This document shows positions 43,116 to 50,703 of a stretch of 64,000 bases of DNA, piece by piece; position 1 is the first letter of the stretch; every line of letters starts with the position of its first letter. Under the pieces are notes generated by a model that saw only the letters and a program-made list of their open reading frames with translations, did no database searches and had not been told where the DNA came from. The stretch is taken from NCBI RefSeq assembly GCF_001907195.1, contig NZ_LVWA01000012.1, positions 62,001 through 126,000 on the forward strand, read 5' to 3'. The position numbers and the translations under genes are program-made. The stretch comes from Pontibacter flavimaris. GTDB taxonomy: Bacteria; Bacteroidota; Bacteroidia; Cytophagales; Hymenobacteraceae.

Positions 43116-44597
43116 CTATTGATACTTATTCTCTAATATAAAGAGGATATGATCCCAAAGGTGTTCGTAGGGCACTATCTCAATTTCTGCGAAAGCATCT
43201 CCTGGTGTTGGTGCCTCAACAAGCTTTTGATAGAGTTTCTGCCCTTTTGTCCTGCTAGACTTAGCGTCATAATCTTCTGTAACTGTGAGGATCAGAAGCT
43301 TGAGGAAGGTTTTACTGCGTAGGCTAAAAGTCTCTTTTAGGTGGGTAAGTATATATTTCTTTAGGCTTTCGATTCTGTAAAGTAATGCCTCAGTATCTTT
43401 TTTCTGAAGGTAATGAATAAACTGAAGTATTAGGATAGCTACGTTAAAGCCCTGTTTATCTTTACTATACTCAGGCAGGGAAAGCAGGAAAGGATTTATG
43501 CTGTTGTTAAAGTTCGCGACGGTACTATTTAAAAGTAAAAAATATGCCTGATAAAGAGTCCATCTTTCTTTTGCGGCACCCTGCTGCTTTTTGAATGATG
43601 GGTTATTAAACACTTTATGAAGCAGCGTCTCCACAAGAAGATAATTCCTAGTATAAAGAGCTAACAGAAAATAATTTTCCATGTATGCGAACCAGTTTGG
43701 ATTATCTTCCTCGAAAGCATATAAAAATTCAGCGGCGTATTTTAGTCCGCGCTCAAGCTTTTTAGCCCTTAGGTGGGCATATACGAGGATATATTTATTA
43801 AAATCCGCATCAAACCTGATCTTATTTACTTGCCCTGCTTGTAATAACTCTTCGGAATGAACAGTTAAGTCAACAATGGAAGAGAAATCCCCCGTCATCT
43901 CGTGGTAAATAATATTCGCCTTATAGTATGCGTTAAATGTTTCATAGGATTTTGTTTTTTGCCAAAGCAACTTCAGCCTTACAAGATCTTCTTCAAAAGT
44001 TAACAGGTTGCCTCTTCTAGACTTTACAGACTTTTTTAATTGAATTCTAAGTAGTTGAAATAATGTAATTGCTTCTCTTTCGTATTTTTTTATATATAAA
44101 TAATACTCTAACTCTTCTCTGGCAGAATTATATTTGGTCAGGTCGCCTTTGTCTGAAAAATTCGTCATTTCCAGTTCAAGAGCATCTATTAGATAGTTTA
44201 TGTATTCGTAATCCTTGGCAATACTTTTTACCTTAGAAGTTAGGTTTAAAGCGATGTCCCGCTCATACAGCCGAAGCAATAGATGCGCGTGATGTAGAAG
44301 ATGTATGCATTCCTGCTCCTTCTGATGTGCCTTTTTTAGCTTCTGTTTACTATAGTCGAAAAAGAACAAGTTATTGTATAGCTTCTTTTTTAATCTATGC
44401 TTTAGCATTTTATACTTCACATCATTTGGATGCGAGTTATATAAATCCTTAGAGGCGATGGCATCGTCGCTATACACATCAGTTAGAAGGTTTTGATACA
44501 GCATACCTTCTTTATTGTTTTTATTCGCTTGCGGGAAAAGCAGATTTACGTTATTATCGTCTGCTGTTATTCGTACTAAAGCTTTTATCTCCTCCAT
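43116..44597 (-). CDS. TPR-like helical protein, paralogue 2
   Basis: A 493-residue all-alpha protein paralogous to the next gene downstream. Shared landmarks are the KYKMLKHRLKKKLYNNLFF segment near residue 70 (compare SYRMLKSRFRRKLYNHLYF in the other copy), an NWFAYMENYFLLAL helix pair, and the terminal TPGDAFAEIEIVPYEHLWDH. The rest is strongly diverged. The coding sequence is AT-rich throughout, much more than the core genome. ATG (MEEIKALVRI) is chosen over an upstream TTG. Its start is divergent from a small secreted-peptide gene, 343 bp away. Confidence 0.8.
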   Translation of the reverse strand: MEEIKALVRITADDNNVNLLFPQANKNNKEGMLYQNLLTDVYSDDAIASKDLYNSHPNDVKYKMLKHRLKKKLYNNLFFFDYSKQKLKKAHQKEQECIHLLHHAHLLLRLYERDIALNLTSKVKSIAKDYEYINYLIDALELEMTNFSDKGDLTKYNSAREELEYYLYIKKYEREAITLFQLLRIQLKKSVKSRRGNLLTFEEDLVRLKLLWQKTKSYETFNAYYKANIIYHEMTGDFSSIVDLTVHSEELLQAGQVNKIRFDADFNKYILVYAHLRAKKLERGLKYAAEFLYAFEEDNPNWFAYMENYFLLALYTRNYLLVETLLHKVFNNPSFKKQQGAAKERWTLYQAYFLLLNSTVANFNNSINPFLLSLPEYSKDKQGFNVAILILQFIHYLQKKDTEALLYRIESLKKYILTHLKETFSLRSKTFLKLLILTVTEDYDAKSSRTKGQKLYQKLVEAPTPGDAFAEIEIVPYEHLWDHILFILENKYQ

Positions 44598-44940
44598 AAA
44601 CAGTACAATCTCTACCAATAGTGGCTTATATTTATATTAAAGAAAAGAATAAGAAAAGTTACTGTTCATCAAAATCCTTCTTCTATGAAGAGTAAAATGA
44701 TGTGTAATTTTGCATATCGAGAGGTAGGAAAGGTACAAAGAATCCTGTTACTTTTAACAGGGAAGTACATTACTTTTTTGTATAAACACTGCTCTATTAC
44801 CTAATTAAGAAACTTATAACATAAATAGCTAATGCTATATGTAACAAATATAAGTTACTTTTAAATACGAACTTTCCTTTTTCAGGAATAGTTACTCCCT
44901 CATCTTTGCCTCATAATCTTTTAACCAAAACTTTTCAACC
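44598..44940. other. AT-rich 343-bp divergent promoter region
   Basis: No gene is seen. It separates the TPR-like gene pair from the 52-residue peptide gene and must carry both promoters. It is strongly AT-rich, has an imperfect AACTTATA...TATAAGTT inverted repeat near 44811-44855, and a CATCTTTG near 44902 that is one base from the TAnnTTTG box, about 32 bp before the peptide start codon. Confidence 0.45.
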
Positions 44941-45099
44941 ATGATATCAATCATCATCGCGCTTATCATTTCTTTAACCACAGGTGGCAGCGTAAATACC
45001 CAGCAGACAAACAGCACTACTACAACTACAACTTCTTCTGATACCCAGACTGTAACTGCCTTTGGTGGATCCGGCAACTGGACTGAAATTACACAGTAG
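44941..45099 (+). CDS. 52-residue putative exported peptide
   Basis: A short gene: MISIIIALIISLTT, a strongly hydrophobic N terminus without the usual Lys/Arg, then GGSVNTQQTNS, a run of six Thr, and a C-terminal half ending FGGSGNWTEITQ. The pattern fits a membrane-inserted or secreted small peptide with a Thr/Ser-rich linker and a short C-terminal moiety. A Gly-Gly pair follows the hydrophobic stretch. No family is recognised. It is 64 bp upstream of an oligopeptide-binding lipoprotein gene on the same strand and divergent from two TPR-like genes. Expression is unproven; the reading frame is short but has a clean start and stop in an otherwise gene-less stretch. Confidence 0.5.
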   Translation: MISIIIALIISLTTGGSVNTQQTNSTTTTTTSSDTQTVTAFGGSGNWTEITQ

Positions 45100-45163
45100 T
45101 TAGCAGCTTCTTTCTAATTTTCCCTAACTTGCCTTTAAAAGCTTTTAGCCAAAAGGTAAGTAC

Positions 45164-46891
45164 ATGAGGAAAATTAACGTAGCATTAACCTGCTTCTTTC
45201 TATTACTTTTTACTTTCTGTAGCCAGCCGGAACGGGCGCCTGAAGAGGTGCGGGTGCGGATGGCAGTTGAACCGGAGACGCTGAGCCCTGTAAGCTACAG
45301 CAACGCCGGGGCACTACAGATCATTAACCTGCTGTTCCATAGTTTGCTGAGCGCCGACCTGGGCACAAATGAAATTATGCCATACCTGGCTAAGGACATG
45401 CCCACCGTTGTGCGAAATGACTCCACCACGCTTTTCACCTATGAAATAAGGGAAGAGGCGGAATGGACGAACGGCAGCCCTGTAACAGCCGAAGATGTAG
45501 CTTTCACGCTGAAAGTGGCTAAAGCGCCGCTATTGAACAACGAGAGTCTTAAACCGCAGCTCGAGTTCATACAGGATATCAGAATGGATGCAGCTAACCC
45601 GCGTCGCTTCACGTTTGTGTGCAGCGGGTATGCGCCCGAGATGGAATTGCTCACCGGCGATTTCTTTATACTTCCGGCCTATCTGTACGACCCTGAGAAC
45701 CTACTGCAGCACATTGAGGTGGCAAACCTGAACGGAGATCTTTCCGAGCTGGAAAACGATGAGAAACTAAAAGCATTCGCAGCCAAATTCAACTCGCCTG
45801 ATTACGGGCGCAACCCAAAACTGCTGCAAGGCAGTGGCGGCTATACGTTGGAGAACTGGGAAAACGGACAATACCTGACGCTGACGCGCAAAAAAGACTG
45901 GTGGGGGAACAACACATCTAACACACAACATCTGACAGCCATTCCACAGCGCGTCAGCTTTCAGGTAATCCCGGACATGACAACGGCCGTTCTTGCCCTT
46001 AAGAACCGGCAGTTGGATGTATTGGAGGGCATACCGGCAGCTGAGTTTGAGCAACTAAAGCAGCAAGACTCCTTTCTGAAAGATTACGCGCTGCACACGC
46101 CGGATGCGTACGAGTTTACGTATGCGGGCATCAATACCCGCCGGCCAAAGTTTGCTGACAAGCGCACACGGCAGGCGATTGCCCATCTCCTGGGCATTGA
46201 AAGCGTGATCAAGGTGTCGCAGCAGAACTATGCCACCCCTACGGTTGGCCCCATTCCGCCATCGGTTACCGATTTCTATAACACAAGCCTGAGGCCGTAT
46301 ACTTTTGATCCCGAAAAAGCGACGGAGCTACTAAAGGCAGCTGGCTGGGTAAAGGAAAACGGAGGCTGGCACAAGCACATCAACGGCAAGAAAGAGCAGC
46401 TCACGATTGAGGTGATCTACCGTGCAGGCAGCCACAGTTATGAGAATGCGGCCAGCATCCTGCAGCAGAATGCAGATCAGGTAGGGATACCGGTACAGGT
46501 GCTGGGAGTAGAAAGCAGCCTGCTGGCAAGCAAGTCCAGGCAGCACGACTTCGACTTATTCTTCCGCTCGCTGGGCGGCAACCCCTTTGCCTTTAACTTC
46601 AAGCCACTGCTTCACTCCAACTATGCCAAAGAAGGCGGGCTGAACTACACCGGCTTCGGCACGCCGGAGAGCGACCGGATTCTCGACAGGATCAGCAGCA
46701 CCGTTACCTCCCGCGAGGAACAGGCGCGCCTGCTCAAACGCCTGCAGGAGATCATGTACGAGGAGGCAGCCTTTATCTCGATGTATTACACGAAGGAGCG
46801 CGTGGCCATCCACCGCCGTTTTGCAAACGCCAAGATCTCTGGTTTAAAGCCCAACTATGACGTTAGCGCCTTCACCCTAAAAGAGGACTAG
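45164..46891 (+). CDS. Oligopeptide ABC transporter substrate-binding lipoprotein
   Basis: A 575-residue periplasmic solute-binding protein of family 5 (DppA/OppA type). The N-terminal signal ends FTFCSQ, a relaxed lipobox with Cys near residue 19. The SBP_bac_5 fold is clear: EPETLSPVSYSN, TYEIREEAEWTNGSPVTAEDVAFTL, the middle GSGGYTLENWENGQYLTL and the C-terminal EEAAFISMYY. It would deliver peptides (or nickel or similar) to the two permeases encoded directly downstream (8-bp gap). Confidence 0.93.
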   Translation: MRKINVALTCFFLLLFTFCSQPERAPEEVRVRMAVEPETLSPVSYSNAGALQIINLLFHSLLSADLGTNEIMPYLAKDMPTVVRNDSTTLFTYEIREEAEWTNGSPVTAEDVAFTLKVAKAPLLNNESLKPQLEFIQDIRMDAANPRRFTFVCSGYAPEMELLTGDFFILPAYLYDPENLLQHIEVANLNGDLSELENDEKLKAFAAKFNSPDYGRNPKLLQGSGGYTLENWENGQYLTLTRKKDWWGNNTSNTQHLTAIPQRVSFQVIPDMTTAVLALKNRQLDVLEGIPAAEFEQLKQQDSFLKDYALHTPDAYEFTYAGINTRRPKFADKRTRQAIAHLLGIESVIKVSQQNYATPTVGPIPPSVTDFYNTSLRPYTFDPEKATELLKAAGWVKENGGWHKHINGKKEQLTIEVIYRAGSHSYENAASILQQNADQVGIPVQVLGVESSLLASKSRQHDFDLFFRSLGGNPFAFNFKPLLHSNYAKEGGLNYTGFGTPESDRILDRISSTVTSREEQARLLKRLQEIMYEEAAFISMYYTKERVAIHRRFANAKISGLKPNYDVSAFTLKED

Positions 46892-46899
46892 CAAGCCTT

Positions 46900-48027
46900 A
46901 TGGTCGTATACCTGCTCAGGAGAATGCTGCTGGCCATACCCACGCTTTGGCTGCTGGGAACGCTGGTGTTTCTGTTGAGCAGGATGCTACCCGGCTCGTT
47001 TGGGGAGGAGCGTTTTCTGAACCCGGAGGCCAGCTTCTACAGCCAAAGCAGCCAGGGCAGCCGCGAAGCAGCCTTCATAGAGTATCGTCAAAGAACCGGG
47101 CAACACCTGCCCCTCTTCTACTTCAGCTTCCCGCCTGTGTCGCAGCCAAACCCGCATCCCGAGGCCGCAGAAGAGCAACCCAGCCCATCCTCCTATTCAT
47201 ACTTGCTGCCGCAGTTTACCTGGAACGGCACCTCCAACCAGTATCACCGCTGGCTCTCAGGCATCCTCACCGGCGATTTCAGCACCTCGTACCGCACGGG
47301 CCAGCCTGTGCTGGAAATGATTTGGAACAGCATTGGCAACACCTTTTGGCTGCTTTTAGCGGCTATGGTGGTTACCCTCGCATTGGCGCTCGAACTGAGC
47401 ATACTGATGGCTAAGAAACGGATGCAGTGGCTCAGGCGCCTGTTGCTCCCGTCTCTGTTCGTTGTGGATAGCATCCCGATGCTGGTGCTAGCCCTGCTGC
47501 TGCTCGTACTGCTTGCCAACCCGGATTTCCTGCAACTTTTCCCGGTGTACGGCATGGGGTATTATGTATCGGAGAGCCTGAGCATTTGGCAAGCGATGGG
47601 GCAGCGGATACAGTTCATGGCGCTGCCGCTCCTGGCCCTGGTGCTGGTTAACCTTCCCTATATCACCAACCAAGTCTACAGCTCACTAAAGGCGTCGCTG
47701 CAGGCCGCTTATACCCGTACGGCCAGGGCAAAAGGCTTACCGGAGCACCTGGTCATCCGCCGGCACGCGCTGCGCAACGCCTTGCTGCCACTCATTACCA
47801 TTGTGTCGGACTTTTTCCCGGCGCTGGTGAGTGGCTCCATACTTGTGGAGACCATCTACGCCATACCCGGCATCGGCCGCCTGCTGATCGAGTCGGTTCT
47901 GGCGCGCGACTACCCGGTGCTGGTGGCGATCATACTGCTGGTGCTGGTGGTGCGCATAGTTGCCTATGCGCTGGCCGACACGGCCTACGCCTGGGCAGAC
48001 CCCCGTATAAAGCGGAAACTGGCATGA
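46900..48027 (+). CDS. Peptide ABC transporter permease, DppB type
   Basis: A 375-residue inner-membrane permease with the DppB-type N terminus (YLLRRMLLAIPTLWLLGTLVFLLSR), a periplasmic insertion of about 85 residues rich in Ser/Gln/Pro, then five further helices. The conserved EAA loop reads YTRTARAKGLPEHLVIRRHALRNA (outlined; about residues 268-291). The periplasmic insertion is longer than in enterobacterial DppB. It overlaps the next permease gene by 4 bp (ATGA), so translation is coupled. Confidence 0.92.
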   Translation: MVVYLLRRMLLAIPTLWLLGTLVFLLSRMLPGSFGEERFLNPEASFYSQSSQGSREAAFIEYRQRTGQHLPLFYFSFPPVSQPNPHPEAAEEQPSPSSYSYLLPQFTWNGTSNQYHRWLSGILTGDFSTSYRTGQPVLEMIWNSIGNTFWLLLAAMVVTLALALELSILMAKKRMQWLRRLLLPSLFVVDSIPMLVLALLLLVLLANPDFLQLFPVYGMGYYVSESLSIWQAMGQRIQFMALPLLALVLVNLPYITNQVYSSLKASLQAAYTRTARAKGLPEHLVIRRHALRNALLPLITIVSDFFPALVSGSILVETIYAIPGIGRLLIESVLARDYPVLVAIILLVLVVRIVAYALADTAYAWADPRIKRKLA

Positions 48028-49109
48028 GGCACATCTGGCAAAGTATAAAAAGCCTTTGGAGGAGCAAGTGGGGGTTCAAAACCGCCCTGCTATACCTGGC
48101 GCTGCTGCTCTTGCTGGCGCTGGTGCTTCCGTTGCTGCCTTTGCCGTACGCCCCGAACTACCTCGACCTGCGGCACCCCTTCCTGAGTCCCTTCACCGCA
48201 GCGGCTATGGCGTCGGGCCACCCGCTTGGCACCGATGGCCTGGGCCGCGACCTGCTGGCGAACGTGCTCTATGGCGCCCGCACCGCCTTCCTGATCAGCC
48301 TGCCGGTGATGCTAGGCGCTACCCTTATTGGTGTGGCTCTCGGAACCATGGCAGGATATTTCGGCAATGGCGGGCTTAAACAGCCATTACACAGGGTAAT
48401 GTGCTGGGCTTTAGGTGTTCCTGCGCTGCTGTACTATGGCTTATACCTGCCTTTAAATTTTTCTAAATGGGATTTGGGGTACAGGCACGCAATGCTTTCC
48501 ATGGTTCTGCTGCTGGGCCTGCTGATACTTCTATGGCTTGTCTCGACAGGATTGAAGCGCTGGTTCCCTTACTGGCGAAAAGCGGTAGCCCTTCCTGTAG
48601 ACAAGGCAGTGATGCGGCTGACGGAGACGCTTACCAGCATTCCGCGCTTTGTGCTCATCCTGGTGCTGGCTTCCTTTATTCCTCCTTCCCTGCCCCTGCT
48701 CGTGCTGCTGCTGGTTTTTACCCTCTGGCCCGCCACCGCCCGGTTAGCACGCGCCGAAATGCTGCGCATCAGGCAGTTGCCATACTTTGAGGCGGCCCAA
48801 AGTATAGGTAACCGTCCGGCGCGGCTTATCTGGCGACATGCCTTGCCTAACCTGGCTGGTCCGGTGCTGATTGCATTTACGTTTGGATTGGGTGGGTTGC
48901 TGGCGCTGGAGTCTTCGCTCTCTTTCCTGAATATCGGTGTGCCGGCAACGTTGGTTAGCTGGGGCCGCACGATCTCCAGTATCCGGAGCAATACCGCGGC
49001 CTGGTGGCTGGTGGTGTTTCCCGGTGGTATGCTGAGCCTGACAGTTCTCGCGCTTTATACTTGCAGCTACTATTTAAGTCAGGTATTTAGCTCAAAATCC
49101 AGCCTCTGA
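48024..49109 (+). CDS. Peptide ABC transporter permease, DppC type
   Basis: A 361-residue inner-membrane permease, partner of the preceding protein. It shows the DppC N-terminal segment HPLGTDGLGRDLLANVLYGAR, an unusual inserted hydrophobic stretch in the middle (about residues 125-175), and the EAA loop AQSIGNRPARLIWRHALPN. No ATPase gene (dppD/dppF) follows; the energising subunit must be encoded elsewhere. A short hairpin with T run follows the stop codon. Confidence 0.92.
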   Translation: MRHIWQSIKSLWRSKWGFKTALLYLALLLLLALVLPLLPLPYAPNYLDLRHPFLSPFTAAAMASGHPLGTDGLGRDLLANVLYGARTAFLISLPVMLGATLIGVALGTMAGYFGNGGLKQPLHRVMCWALGVPALLYYGLYLPLNFSKWDLGYRHAMLSMVLLLGLLILLWLVSTGLKRWFPYWRKAVALPVDKAVMRLTETLTSIPRFVLILVLASFIPPSLPLLVLLLVFTLWPATARLARAEMLRIRQLPYFEAAQSIGNRPARLIWRHALPNLAGPVLIAFTFGLGGLLALESSLSFLNIGVPATLVSWGRTISSIRSNTAAWWLVVFPGGMLSLTVLALYTCSYYLSQVFSSKSSL

Positions 49110-49133
49110 AACGTTACCTTTTAACGTTTTTTC
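49110..49133 (+). terminator. Terminator of the peptide transporter operon
   Basis: The stem AACGTTA / TAACGTT is followed by TTTT, immediately after the DppC-type stop codon. Confidence 0.6.
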
Positions 49134-49421
49134 CTATCATAGCTACTGATCTTTCAAGGGGTATGGAATTGTAAACGCAACTCCTTTATCACGCCCCTTA
49201 CGACTTCAACATACACTCTATCAGTATACTATAGGTATCTACAAGGTCAATAATTCAAGTATAGCTCCTGGAAGAGGCTTCTCGAAAAGGCTGTTTATAC
49301 TTTACGCATCCTATTCAATATCGGAAATTAACATGTTACTCTTGCCGGTTAATATTCCTGTTTCTGGAGAGGGGGCATGCTTATACTTGTAGCGTGTTAG
49401 AACCCAAAACCCCATCGTCAC
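49134..49421. other. Intergenic region before the 88-residue gene
   Basis: No gene is seen. It contains three AAGTATA/TATACTT words and AT-rich DNA. Confidence 0.5.
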
Positions 49422-49688
49422 ATGAATTCGACATTAGCCCCTTCACCCAAGCGATTGGTTGAGCCTTGCCTGGTAAAGGCCGCGCTCTTACCAGGAAGTA
49501 CAAGCTCTAAGGCTACCCTGCCAAATGATGAGCCTGCCGGCTTTGCAACCATCGACGGCAACATGATTACCTACCATGCCGGCTCCAGCGCAGTGAGCAG
49601 CGGCGCGGGTATCTTCATCGGAGACTACTTTGTAGGGCTTGCAGACAGCTACGATTCGGCAAGTATAACACCGTTCGTACGTTACTAG
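49422..49688 (+). CDS. Uncharacterised 88-residue protein
   Basis: No family is recognised. The protein has no signal peptide; it begins MNSTLAPSPKRL, has a basic then Pro/Ser-rich first third, and a Gly/Ser/Ala-rich hydrophobic second half with GMITYH-like and GAGIFIGDYFVGLADSY segments. It could be a precursor peptide or small structural protein. A clear terminator hairpin follows at 49767. It is flanked by AT-rich non-coding DNA on both sides and does not belong to a neighbouring operon. Confidence 0.55.
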   Translation: MNSTLAPSPKRLVEPCLVKAALLPGSTSSKATLPNDEPAGFATIDGNMITYHAGSSAVSSGAGIFIGDYFVGLADSYDSASITPFVRY

Positions 49689-49766
49689 ATTAGCATTCCA
49701 ATTGGTGTAACCCTTATTACCCTTTAATTTAATAGATTTTGTTGGTTGTTTGTGTTTAGATTAGGC

Positions 49767-49799
49767 AAGCCCTGTAGTCTCCCCCACTACAGGGCTTTT
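49767..49799 (+). terminator. Terminator after the 88-residue gene
   Basis: The 12-bp stem AAGCCCTGTAGT / ACTACAGGGCTT has a 7-nt loop and is followed by TT. It may act in both directions between this gene and msrA. Confidence 0.8.
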
Positions 49800-49856
49800 G
49801 CTCGTTTAAGGGAGTTAAGGTAACTTTTCGTCCCCAGAATTCCAACTCCCTGATTC

Positions 49857-50390
49857 CTAAGTCGTTTTAAGCTTAGCCCCGAACACCTTTCGGAACTTAT
49901 CCACCTTGGGCCGGATCACGAAGCTGCAGTAGGGCTCGTGCCCGTGGGTGTTGAAATAATTCAGGTGGTAATCCTCGGCCGGGTAAAATTTTTCCAACGG
50001 CTCTATGTCCGTGACAATAGGCGCATCGAAAGCACCGGAGGCATCCAGTTCCTGTTTATACTTTCCGGCCAGCTCTTTTTGTTCGGGGTTGTGGTAAAAG
50101 ACCACCGAGCGGTACTGCGTTCCGATGTCGTTGCCCTGCCGGTTGAGGGTGGTAGGGTCGTGGGTGGCCCAGAACACCTCCAGCAGCTCCTGGTAGCTGA
50201 TCTGCTCCGGGTCATAGGTTACCTGAAGCACTTCGGCGTGGCCCGTGGTGCCGGCGCACACCTGCTTGTAGGTAGGGTTTTCCACGTGGCCGCCGGCATA
50301 GCCCGACAGCACTTTCTCCACACCTTTTAATTCCTGAAACACGGCCTCTGTGCACCAGAAGCATCCATTGCCAAACGTTGCTGTTTCCAT
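49857..50390 (-). CDS. msrA: Peptide-methionine (S)-S-oxide reductase
   Basis: A 177-residue MsrA that repairs methionine S-sulfoxide in proteins. The catalytic GCFWC motif is at residues 9-13 (nucleophile Cys10), followed by GYAGGHVENPTYKQVCAGTTGHAE and the C-terminal DYHLNYFNTHG-like family segment (residues about 140-155, outlined). ATG (METATFGNG) is preferred over an upstream GTG. There is no MsrB domain or neighbour. It is probably cytosolic and monocistronic. Confidence 0.95.
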   Translation of the reverse strand: METATFGNGCFWCTEAVFQELKGVEKVLSGYAGGHVENPTYKQVCAGTTGHAEVLQVTYDPEQISYQELLEVFWATHDPTTLNRQGNDIGTQYRSVVFYHNPEQKELAGKYKQELDASGAFDAPIVTDIEPLEKFYPAEDYHLNYFNTHGHEPYCSFVIRPKVDKFRKVFGAKLKTT

Positions 50391-50703
50391 ACTTTCTGAA
50401 TAGTTATACTTCAGGGCCGGCACGCCTTATCCCGAAGGAAGACGCTGCCTTATATTGCCCGCAGTTAAATCAAGCTCTTATACTTCCTTATCCTAAGGAT
50501 AAAGTATAAAAATGTTTTTTTGTTTAAGCAAACTCGGAATTTTATGCTGCCTCGCCATACATATTGCTCACAATCAGCACCTGAACTTCCTTGCCTCAGA
50601 AACCATCGTTCCTAACATAACCCCACGCCTCTCCCCCACGTTATGATTCTCTTAGAGATATGGTAAATTAGAACTCCAAGAAAGCAACCTACACTACTGC
50701 CTG
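50391..50703. other. 313-bp divergent intergenic region, msrA / histidine kinase
   Basis: No gene is seen. The region has three AAGTATA/TATACTT words, including an opposed pair near 50478-50512 around TCCTTATCCTAAGGATAAAG, which is itself a CCTTATC/GATAAAG-like inverted repeat. Confidence 0.5.
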
